In this document: positions 33,003 through 40,546 of the stretch, piece after piece | Layout: every line of letters begins with the position of its first letter | Position numbering within the stretch: position 1 is the stretch's first letter | Source: Paraburkholderia sp. BL21I4N1 | GTDB taxonomy: Bacteria > Pseudomonadota > Gammaproteobacteria > Burkholderiales > Burkholderiaceae | Assembly (NCBI RefSeq): GCF_002973525.1 | Contig: NZ_PVEN01000021.1 | Span: 57,179 to 121,178, forward strand | DNA length: 64,000 nt | Direction: 5' to 3' | Program-made: the position numbers and the translations under genes | The notes under the pieces: model-generated | Database searches by the model: none | Told to the model about the DNA's origin: nothing | What the model saw: the letters and a program-made list of their open reading frames with translations, nothing else

Positions 33003-33084
33003 GCGAACGAGGCTGCTGACGGAAACGCGCATTTCGAGCACTTCGTGCATCTCGCGCGCTTTTCCGATTCATCGAGACCTGTTC

Positions 33085-33723
33085 ATGCCCACGTCCGCCG
33101 ATTCACTGCAGCCCCTACATCCGTTCGTCTACCTCGCTTCGCAAAGCCCACGCCGCCAGGAGTTGTTGCAACAACTCGGCGTGCGTTTCGAATTGCTGCT
33201 GCCCCGCCCCGATGAAGACGCCGAAGCGCTCGAAGCCGAGCTGCCCGGCGAGTCCGCGCGCGACTACGTGCAGCGCGTCTGCGTCGCCAAGGCGCGGGCG
33301 GCGCGCGCGCGCCTCGAAGCCGGCGGCCATGCGGCGCGGCCCATTCTGGTTGCGGATACAACCGTCACGATCGACGGCGCGATTCTCGGCAAGCCGCTCG
33401 ACGCCGACGACGCCGTCGCGATGCTCACGCGCCTCGCCGGCCGCGACCACGAAGTGTTGACGGCGATCGCCGTGATCGATGCGGAAGGCGCGTTGCTGCC
33501 CGCCGCGCTGTCGGTGTCGAAGGTGCGTTTTGCTGCACTGCACGCAGAGGCGATCCGTCGCTATGCGGCCAGCGGCGAGCCGCTCGGCAAAGCGGGCGCG
33601 TATGGCGTGCAAGGACGCGCCGCTGAGTTTATCGAACATATCGACGGGTCCTATTCAGGTATCATGGGTTTGCCTCTTTTTGAAACCGCTGCGCTCCTGC
33701 GCGCAGTGCGCATCGACTTCTAA
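33085..33723 (+). CDS. maf: Maf family nucleoside triphosphate pyrophosphatase (YhdE/dTTP-UTP type)
   Basis: 212 residues. It shows LASQSPRRQELLQQLGVRFE (~14-33), VADTTVTIDGAILGKPLDAD, and GKAGAYGVQGRAAEFI, the last being the form seen in the dTTP/UTP-hydrolysing YhdE group. Maf enzymes remove non-canonical or excess nucleotides. The start codon follows rlmH by 82 bases; the rng start codon is 9 bases after its stop. Confidence 0.92.
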   Translation: MPTSADSLQPLHPFVYLASQSPRRQELLQQLGVRFELLLPRPDEDAEALEAELPGESARDYVQRVCVAKARAARARLEAGGHAARPILVADTTVTIDGAILGKPLDADDAVAMLTRLAGRDHEVLTAIAVIDAEGALLPAALSVSKVRFAALHAEAIRRYAASGEPLGKAGAYGVQGRAAEFIEHIDGSYSGIMGLPLFETAALLRAVRIDF

Positions 33724-33732
33724 AACAACACC

Positions 33733-35202
33733 ATGAATGAAGAAATCCTGATCAATGTCACGCCGCAGGAAACGCGCGTCGCGCTAGTCCAGCAAGGCGC
33801 CGTCCAGGAACTTCACGTCGAACGAACGCTGTCGCGCGGCCGCGTCGGCAACGTCTATCTCGGCAAGGTCGTCCGTGTGTTGCCGGGCATGCAGTCCGCC
33901 TTTATCGACATTGGTCTCGAACGCGCCGCGTTTCTGCACGTCGCCGATATCTGGCATCCGCGCATTGCCGGCGAGCCGCAGCATCAGGCGCCGCATCAGC
34001 CGATCGAAAAAATCGTCTTCGAAGGTCAGACGCTGATGGTGCAGGTCGTGAAGGATCCGATCGGCACCAAGGGCGCGCGGCTCTCCACGCAAGTGAGCAT
34101 TGCCGGGCGCACGCTCGTGTATCTGCCGCAGGAGCCGCATATCGGCATCTCGCAGAAAATCGAGAGCGAGGCCGAACGTGAAGCGGTACGCGCGCGTTTG
34201 ACCGCCGTACTGCCCGCCGACGAAAAAGGCGGCTACATCGTCCGCACCATCGCCGAAGACGCAACCAGCGAAGAGCTGGCCGGCGACGTTTCCTATCTGC
34301 GCAAGACGTGGGCGACGATCATCTCGCAGGGTCAGCGCATGCCGCCGACCAGCCTGCTCTATCAGGATCTGAATCTGGCGCAGCGCGTGCTGCGCGATTT
34401 CGTCAACGACGAGACCTCGCGCATTCAGGTCGACTCGCGCGAGACGTATCAGATGCTTGCCGACTTCGCCGCGGAATTCACGCCGGCGGTGTCGTCGAAA
34501 CTGCATCATTACACCGGCGAGCGGCCGCTCTTCGATCTGTACAACATCGAGGCGGAAATTCAGCGGGCATTGTCGCGCCGCGTCGATCTGAAGTCGGGCG
34601 GCTATCTGGTGATCGACCAGACCGAAGCGATGACCACGATCGACGTGAACACCGGCGGCTATGTCGGCGCGCGCAACTTCGACGATACGATCTTCAAGAC
34701 CAACCTCGAGGCCGCGCATACCATCGCGCGGCAGTTGCGGCTGCGCAATCTCGGCGGCGTGATCATCATCGACTTCATCGACATGGAGAACGTCGAGCAT
34801 CGCGATCAGGTGCTGGGCGAATTGAAGAAGGCTTTGTCGCGCGATCGCACGCGTGTGACCGTGAACGGTTTCTCGCAGCTTGGGCTGGTGGAAATGACGC
34901 GCAAGCGCACGCGCGAATCGTTGGCGCATGTGCTGTGCGAACCGTGTCCGGTTTGCCAGGGCAAGGGGCAGGTCAAGACGCCGCGTACGGTGTGCTATGA
35001 CGTGCTGCGCGAGATTCTGCGCGAGTCGCGGCAGTTCAATCCGCGCGAGTTTCGCGTGGTGGCGTCGCAGCAGGTGATCGATCTGTTTCTCGAGGAAGAG
35101 TCCCAGCATCTGGCCATGCTGATCGACTTCATCGGCAAGCCGGTGTCGTTGCAGGTCGAGTCGAATCTGAGTCAGGAGCAGTACGACATTGTGTTGATGT
35201 AG
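33733..35202 (+). CDS. rng: Ribonuclease G
   Basis: 489 residues. Layout: a short N-terminal strand, an S1 RNA-binding domain (~37-115, RVGNVYLGKVVRVLPGMQSA), an RNase H-like/5'-sensor region, the DNase I-like catalytic domain with the metal-binding Asp residues (IIIDFIDMENVEHR), and a zinc-link CEPCPVCQGKG (~404-414). The protein lacks the long scaffold tail of RNase E, so RNase G is the better name. It matures 16S rRNA and decays mRNA. It closes the nadD-rsfS-rlmH-maf-rng cluster. Confidence 0.95.
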   Translation: MNEEILINVTPQETRVALVQQGAVQELHVERTLSRGRVGNVYLGKVVRVLPGMQSAFIDIGLERAAFLHVADIWHPRIAGEPQHQAPHQPIEKIVFEGQTLMVQVVKDPIGTKGARLSTQVSIAGRTLVYLPQEPHIGISQKIESEAEREAVRARLTAVLPADEKGGYIVRTIAEDATSEELAGDVSYLRKTWATIISQGQRMPPTSLLYQDLNLAQRVLRDFVNDETSRIQVDSRETYQMLADFAAEFTPAVSSKLHHYTGERPLFDLYNIEAEIQRALSRRVDLKSGGYLVIDQTEAMTTIDVNTGGYVGARNFDDTIFKTNLEAAHTIARQLRLRNLGGVIIIDFIDMENVEHRDQVLGELKKALSRDRTRVTVNGFSQLGLVEMTRKRTRESLAHVLCEPCPVCQGKGQVKTPRTVCYDVLREILRESRQFNPREFRVVASQQVIDLFLEEESQHLAMLIDFIGKPVSLQVESNLSQEQYDIVLM

Positions 35203-35216
35203 TCGAACCGAATCCG

Positions 35217-36137
35217 ATGTCAGTCACTTCACCCAATCCGCTGCGCGGCATCTGGCTGCTGCTGCTGTCCCAACTGCTGCTGGCGGCGATGGACGCCACC
35301 GGCAAGCATCTGTCGCTCACCTTCTCGGTGCTGCTGCTCGTGTGGGCCCGCTACACGGTCCACTTCGTCGTGATGTGCGTGGCGTTGCTGCCGTCGCGGG
35401 GCCTCTCGCTGTTCGCGACACGTCATCTGCCCCTGCAGATAATCCGCGCACTGCTGTTGCTCGCCACCAGCACGTTCGGCATCCTGGCCTTGCGGACCAT
35501 GCCGCTGGCGGAGACTGCCGGACTCGCGTTCGTGTCGCCGTTGCTGGCCACGTTGCTGGCGGGACCGTGGCTCGGCGAGAAGGTCGGCCGCAGCGGCTGG
35601 ATCGCGATCGTGATCGGGGCCATCGGCGCGCTGCTCATCTCACGGCCCGGCGGTGCATTGCCGCTGCCCGGCGTGCTGCTCGTGCTAGCATCGGCGCTGG
35701 CTTTCAGTGTCTATCAGATACTGACCCGCCAATTGAGCCAGACCGAAAACAGCATGACGCTTCTGTTTTACACGGCCATGGGCGGCGCCGTCTGCATGAA
35801 TCTCGCGCTGCCGTGGATCTGGAGCGGTCCGGTTCCCACCTTGCCGCAGACGCTGCAACTGCTTTCTCTCGGCGTGTATGGCGGTGTGGGTCACCTGCTG
35901 GTCATTCATGCTTTCCGTAATGCCGCGGTGTCCGTGCTGACACCGTTCATGTACTTGCAGTTGATTTGGGCAACCTTGCTGGGCTGGATGCTGTTCGACC
36001 ATATCCCCGACAAGCTCAGCGTCGTCGGCATGATGGTGATCGTCTTTGGAGGGTTCGTGTTGTGGTTCGGACGCCAATACGACGCACGACGCGCAGCAAA
36101 CGTGCAGCCCATTGTGTCGACAGCCGAACGGGCGTAA
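35217..36137 (+). CDS. DMT family transporter (EamA domains)
   Basis: 306 residues with ten hydrophobic segments in two five-helix EamA halves. Signature pieces include LLVWARYTVHFVVM, a loop with PLAETAGLAFVSPLLATLLA (~96-115) and the second-half FMYLQLIWATLLGW. It belongs to the drug/metabolite transporter group that exports amino acids or metabolites. The start is 14 bases after rng without a convincing ribosome binding site. The substrate is not deducible. Confidence 0.9.
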   Translation: MSVTSPNPLRGIWLLLLSQLLLAAMDATGKHLSLTFSVLLLVWARYTVHFVVMCVALLPSRGLSLFATRHLPLQIIRALLLLATSTFGILALRTMPLAETAGLAFVSPLLATLLAGPWLGEKVGRSGWIAIVIGAIGALLISRPGGALPLPGVLLVLASALAFSVYQILTRQLSQTENSMTLLFYTAMGGAVCMNLALPWIWSGPVPTLPQTLQLLSLGVYGGVGHLLVIHAFRNAAVSVLTPFMYLQLIWATLLGWMLFDHIPDKLSVVGMMVIVFGGFVLWFGRQYDARRAANVQPIVSTAERA

Positions 36138-36194
36138 TCGCATCGATCACGTCTTCAACCGGAAAGCTGGGATCTTGAAACGACCGCGAACAAC

Positions 36195-37442
36195 ATGAGC
36201 GCTAGCAGGAATCCCGAAATTGAACGGCTGCGGGCGTTCGCCGTGTTGCTGGTCGTCTACGCTCACGCGCCGTTCTCTCAACTCTTCTCCCCGTTCCTGT
36301 ATTCGACGTTCAGCGGCGTGGACCTGTTCTTCGTCATCTCGGGGTTCGTCGTCTCCGGCTCGTTCATTCACTCGCTGCCGCCGCTCGGCGGCCTCGCTAT
36401 CGAGCGCCGTCTGATCGCGTGCCGCGCGCCGGTCGTGAGTTTCTATCTGCGCCGGCTCTTCCGGATCGTGCCGTCGGCATCTTTCTACGCGGTGCTCTGC
36501 CTCATTGCGTCCATGCTGCTCAAGGACGACGGCAGCGTCGCGGGATTCGCGCATCCGCAGGACGTTGCGAGAGAAATCGTCGCGGTCTTTGGCGGTGTCT
36601 ACAACTACGCATTGGCGGCCGGAGCGGTCACCCAGAATCTCGCGCCGTATTGGTCGCTATCGGTGGAAGAGCATTTCTATCTGATCGCGCCGATCCTTCT
36701 CGTCGTCGCAGCGTCGCAGCGAAGCCGGGTGCTGGCGGTCTGCGCGTGCATCGTCGTCGTGCTGGTCGTGTTCCGGCCAATGACAGCGGGCAACATCATC
36801 AACGTGTCGCATACCCGATTCGATGCCCTGTTTTACGGCGTATTGCTCACGCTCTTCATGCAGCGGCCGAGCGCCAACGCTCGTGGCGCATCGGTCCGCT
36901 CCATTCTGGCGGGCGCTCGAATTCCGGCATTCATCCTGCGATCCGCCGGCGTTCGCGGGGTGATAAAAACCGTGTTGGTGGCGATGCTTTGCGCCGCGCT
37001 GGCTCTGCTTCCAGGCGTGACCAACACGGCACTGCTCGACGGGCGAGCCGGGCCCAATTTCGACACGTCGTCGTTCGCGCTGATGTCGTACGAGCTGGTG
37101 TCCGTGGTGCTGGTCTGGCTTGCCGCGTTGAGGCGCGGCTGGATCTTTGATATTCCGCTCGTTCGAACAGCGCTCGAGTACGTGGGGTCGCGCTCCTACG
37201 CGATCTATCTCGCGCATTGGGTGATCGTTCAGTGCTATCAGGACCTGTTCTTCCGCTACTACGAGGTCCTCCCGGATCCGTTGAAGCTGACCCGGATCGG
37301 CTACGGCGTGCAATTCGCCGTCTACCTAGCGGCGACGCTGCTGCTGGCGGAGATGTCGTACCGCCTGATCGAAAAGCCCTTCATCGGCGCCGGACATCGC
37401 GTCACAGACCCCATGCAAAAGCTTGAAGCGGCACGAGCCTAG
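36195..37442 (+). CDS. Acyltransferase family 3 membrane protein (OafA-like)
   Basis: 415 residues with about ten membrane segments. The N-terminal ERLRAFAVLLVVYAHA carries the family Arg/His, and DLFFVISGFVVSGSF and SLSVEEHFYLIAPILLV are characteristic of acyltransferase-3. These enzymes O-acylate polysaccharides or lipids at the inner membrane. No polysaccharide cluster surrounds it; codon use and GC content look normal for the window. The convergent SGNH lipoprotein gene ends 13 bases downstream. The substrate is unknown. Confidence 0.88.
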   Translation: MSASRNPEIERLRAFAVLLVVYAHAPFSQLFSPFLYSTFSGVDLFFVISGFVVSGSFIHSLPPLGGLAIERRLIACRAPVVSFYLRRLFRIVPSASFYAVLCLIASMLLKDDGSVAGFAHPQDVAREIVAVFGGVYNYALAAGAVTQNLAPYWSLSVEEHFYLIAPILLVVAASQRSRVLAVCACIVVVLVVFRPMTAGNIINVSHTRFDALFYGVLLTLFMQRPSANARGASVRSILAGARIPAFILRSAGVRGVIKTVLVAMLCAALALLPGVTNTALLDGRAGPNFDTSSFALMSYELVSVVLVWLAALRRGWIFDIPLVRTALEYVGSRSYAIYLAHWVIVQCYQDLFFRYYEVLPDPLKLTRIGYGVQFAVYLAATLLLAEMSYRLIEKPFIGAGHRVTDPMQKLEAARA

Positions 37443-37454
37443 GCGCGCCGACGT

Positions 37455-38477
37455 TCAATGCCCCAACCCGCTCGCAGCAATCTGCTGCTCGACGTACTGC
37501 GCGAATAACGCATGCACATGCGTCGTCGGATGCAGGTCGTCGGCGAACATGTAGGTCTGGTCGGCATTGGCCGTGCTGTAAGTGGCCGGCGAGCATAGCA
37601 ACGACGTGTCGTCGGGCGTTTTCGACGGATCGCAGGCCATCGCGGTGTTCGACACCGTGAAGCCGTAGCTCTGAAAGTTCGCGATGATGCTGTTCAGCCA
37701 GGTATAAGCATCGACCTGAATCACCTTGCCTTGCAGCCCATTGGCTTGCAACGCCGTGGTGAGGTCGCTGTTGAAGAGTTGCGACAACTGGGTCAGGTTG
37801 GCTCCGCCATCAGGCTGCGCAAGTCCTTTGGGCGACAGCCCGATATTCGGCAAGTTGACCACCACCACATGCGTCGCGCCATTCCCGACAATCTGTCCGA
37901 CAATCTGCGCAAGCGCCGCGGCGGCCGTCTGCACGACCGGTGCGGCGCTCGGCAGCGTGCCCGCGCGCAGCACGTCGTTCGCGCCGGCCCACACGAGCAC
38001 CAACTGGTTCGCGTTGAAGCTCGTGTGGGTGCTCAGGTAGCTTCCCACCTGCTGATTGACCGGCATCTCGACGTTGCCGATCACGTCGGTCAGGAAGTCG
38101 TACTGGTCCGCCGGTGTCGCCACCGTCGAGCCGCCTTCCGCGTAGCCGAGGCCGCTTTGCGGACTCAATTCATGCGTCAGGTTGATTGTGAACGCCGCAG
38201 TGAGCGTGTTGCCGTAATACTGCGCGACGTCCTGAGTCCACACCTGCCCGGGGTTGGTCGTGAAGCGTCCGCCACCCACCGTACTCGCGATCGGCGCATA
38301 AGTGCCGACATCCGACAGGCTGTCGCCGAACGACACCACTTGCAGCGTGACGCCACCCGCCGGCGGTGTCGTGCTGCTACTGCTCGATCCGCCGCCGCTC
38401 CCGCCCCCACACCCGGTCAGAAAGCACATCGCACTGGTAAAAATTGCAGCGCATAGCGTTTGCTGAAATCGTTTCAT
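37455..38477 (-). CDS. SGNH/GDSL hydrolase, predicted lipoprotein
   Basis: 340 residues from ATG 38477, with GGGAG upstream; the longer frame is discarded. The signal peptide ends in the lipobox-like LTGC (~Cys22), followed by a Gly/Ser linker. Block I is VVSFGDSLSDVG (~46-57), block III is VWAGANDVL and block V is DDLHPTTHVHALFAQYV, supplying Ser, Gly/Asn and Asp/His. It should be an envelope-anchored esterase or lipase of the GDSL type. The substrate is unknown. It is divergent from the ribbon-helix-helix gene and convergent with the acyltransferase. Confidence 0.88.
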   Translation of the reverse strand: MKRFQQTLCAAIFTSAMCFLTGCGGGSGGGSSSSSTTPPAGGVTLQVVSFGDSLSDVGTYAPIASTVGGGRFTTNPGQVWTQDVAQYYGNTLTAAFTINLTHELSPQSGLGYAEGGSTVATPADQYDFLTDVIGNVEMPVNQQVGSYLSTHTSFNANQLVLVWAGANDVLRAGTLPSAAPVVQTAAAALAQIVGQIVGNGATHVVVVNLPNIGLSPKGLAQPDGGANLTQLSQLFNSDLTTALQANGLQGKVIQVDAYTWLNSIIANFQSYGFTVSNTAMACDPSKTPDDTSLLCSPATYSTANADQTYMFADDLHPTTHVHALFAQYVEQQIAASGLGH

Positions 38478-38625
38478 GTCGGCTCCCTGCTGATCGGTCG
38501 GGCTGATACTGGTATGCGCACGGCGCGGCGTGTCAGCTGCCGCAGATTGCGCCGCGAGGGTTCGGCTATCGCAGCAAGAAGCATGCGCTGGTGTCGACGG
38601 ACTCAACGCACCCCGTTTTTTCTCA

Positions 38626-38670
38626 TTGACCTCGGTCTCGCCAAAGGCGTATAACCATCCCATTGGATGG
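38626..38670 (+). promoter_or_regulatory. Promoter and dyad operator of the ribbon-helix-helix gene
   Basis: TTGACC (38626-38631), an 18-base spacer and TATAAC (38650-38655) form a good sigma-70 promoter. Immediately after, CCATCC-catt-GGATGG (38655-38670) is a 6-bp inverted repeat covering the expected start point. A repressor bound there would block initiation. The regulator encoded 37 bases further on is the natural candidate to bind it. Confidence 0.6.
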
Positions 38671-38706
38671 CAAAGAGATGCTGTACGGATGCTAAACGGA
38701 GTGTGA

Positions 38707-39132
38707 ATGCCTAAGCTCAACCTCGTGGATACCTCGCGCCCGAAAGGCGGCGAGACCGAAAAGATCACCATCAATCTCGGCCCGGTCGACCTCGGGCAGA
38801 TCGATCTGCTGGTCGAGGAAGGTTTTTATTCGAACCGCACCGACCTGATTCGCACGGCGATCCGCAACCAGCTCGCGGTGCATGCGCAAGTCGTCACGGA
38901 AACCGTGACGCGCCGCGCGATGGTGCTCGGCCTGCAGCATTTCTCGCGGCGCGATCTCGAAACCGCGCAGGCCGCCCATGAGCAACTCGACATTCACGTG
39001 CTCGGCCTCGCCAGCATCGCCGCCGATGTCCCGCCGGAACTCGCGGCGGCCACGATCGCGTCGGTGGTGGTGCTCGGCGCGTTTCACGCGTCGCCAGCGG
39101 TCAAGGCGGCGCTCGCGGGCCGCATCAGCTAG
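38707..39132 (+). CDS. CopG/ribbon-helix-helix family transcriptional regulator
   Basis: 141 residues with GGAG six bases upstream. The ribbon-helix-helix lies at ~18-55: EKITINLGPVDLGQIDLLVE then GFYSNRTDLIRTAIRNQLA. The remainder (~60-141) is a helical domain not typical of small antitoxin-type CopG proteins, so a toxin-antitoxin role is unlikely. A dyad on its own promoter suggests autoregulation. The PHB-depolymerase-type gene follows 96 bases later (or 6 bases, if a GTG at 39139 is used), so the two may form an operon. Confidence 0.85.
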   Translation: MPKLNLVDTSRPKGGETEKITINLGPVDLGQIDLLVEEGFYSNRTDLIRTAIRNQLAVHAQVVTETVTRRAMVLGLQHFSRRDLETAQAAHEQLDIHVLGLASIAADVPPELAAATIASVVVLGAFHASPAVKAALAGRIS

Positions 39133-39228
39133 ACGAGCGTGTCGGTCGATAGATTGATTGCACGGCGTAGCCAGCGACGCTCGCCCCGAGCCTCGCTCAC
39201 GCCTCAACGCAGGGCAACGCAAACCATC

Positions 39229-40413
39229 ATGAAAGTGAACGAAGATTTTTTGAAGTCGATGAAAGAAGCCTTCGACCTGTTGCGCACGAAAGGCCCGAAG
39301 GAAGCCACCGCCGCGGTTCAACGAGCGCTCTCGGGCGGCAAAGACCACGGACACGGCGGCGACCACCACAGCAGCAACGCCGGCAACAGCGCACGACAGG
39401 CGCGGCCAGCACAGCCCAATTCCTCGCACCCGAACACGCCCCGCAGCGCCGGCGAATGGACCCAGGCGTGGACCAACGCGTACGCCCAAACGCAAGCGCC
39501 CCCTTCGGCCGACACCACCATCGACGCCGACGCCCCCGGTGTTTTCAGCACGCACACGTTCTGCAATCACGCAGGCCAGCGCGGCTACAAGCTATACGTA
39601 CCCGCTGTCTATAACGGCACGCCGCTGCCGCTGATCGTCATGCTGCACGGCTGCACGCAGAACGCCGACGACTTCGCCGCCGGCACCCGCATGAACGAAC
39701 TGGCGGAGCGTCACGGCTTCCTCGTCGTCTACCCGAACCAATCGCAGGCGGCGAATCATTCGACGTGCTGGAACTGGTTCAAGCCCGAGGATCAGCAGCG
39801 CGATCAGGGCGAGCCGTCGCTGATCGCCGGCATCACGCGCGAGGTGATGGCGCGCTATCGCGTGGATCCGGCGCGGGTGTATGTGGCGGGTCTGTCGGCG
39901 GGCGGCGCGATGGCGCACATCATGCTGACCACGTCACCCGATCTGTACGCCGCCGGCGGTGTGCATTCGGGCCTGCCCTACGGCAGCGCGAAGGGTCTGC
40001 CCGCCGCGCTCGCCGCGATGAAAGGCGGCATGAGCGCGCAACGCCACCGCGCGCCCACCGTGCCGCAACGTCCGCTGATCGTGTTTCATGGCGACGCGGA
40101 TCAGACCGTGCACCCGTCGAATGGGATCGCGCTCGTCGCGCCGTTCGACGCCAGTGCCGCGGATATCACCGCAAGCGCAAGCGCTACCGCCGCCGCGCAA
40201 TTCGACACCCCACGCGCGTCCCACCAACCGCGCCGCTATACCGCGCAACGCCGGCTCGCCGCGAACGGGGTCGAGGCGGAGTACTGGTCGATTCACGGCG
40301 CGGGCCATGCGTGGTCCGGCGGCAGTCCGCGTGGCACGTACACGGACGCGTCGGGCCCCGACGCCGCCGCGGAAATGGTGCGATTCTTCCTCGCTCATCC
40401 ACGGCGATTGTGA
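39229..40413 (+). CDS. PHB depolymerase family esterase
   Basis: 394 residues from ATG 39229; GTG 39139 would add 30 residues with no visible domain. The first ~100 residues are His/Ser/Pro-rich. The alpha/beta-hydrolase domain (~105-394) has the oxyanion region MLHGCTQNADDFA, the nucleophile in GLSAGGAMA, the acid in FHGDADQTVHPSNG and the catalytic His in GAGHAWSGG. The family (PhaZ-like, esterase/feruloyl-esterase-like) cleaves short-chain polyhydroxyalkanoates or related esters. No signal peptide is seen. An intracellular PHA or xylan-ester substrate is possible. Confidence 0.88.
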   Translation: MKVNEDFLKSMKEAFDLLRTKGPKEATAAVQRALSGGKDHGHGGDHHSSNAGNSARQARPAQPNSSHPNTPRSAGEWTQAWTNAYAQTQAPPSADTTIDADAPGVFSTHTFCNHAGQRGYKLYVPAVYNGTPLPLIVMLHGCTQNADDFAAGTRMNELAERHGFLVVYPNQSQAANHSTCWNWFKPEDQQRDQGEPSLIAGITREVMARYRVDPARVYVAGLSAGGAMAHIMLTTSPDLYAAGGVHSGLPYGSAKGLPAALAAMKGGMSAQRHRAPTVPQRPLIVFHGDADQTVHPSNGIALVAPFDASAADITASASATAAAQFDTPRASHQPRRYTAQRRLAANGVEAEYWSIHGAGHAWSGGSPRGTYTDASGPDAAAEMVRFFLAHPRRL

Positions 40414-40546
40414 GTGGCGGCCTCGGGCGGCGACAATCAGCGACAACGGTAACGCCAACGACGTCGATAACCACACCTGCCAGCCCACCCACCGCCGCCG
40501 CCACGCCCGCTATGCGAAAATGCCCTATACCGTTCGTGGAGCACGC

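Noticed and set aside
38707..39132. Toxin-antitoxin module
   Set aside because: The CopG-like protein is too long for an antitoxin, and no toxin gene is adjacent; the esterase is not a toxin family.
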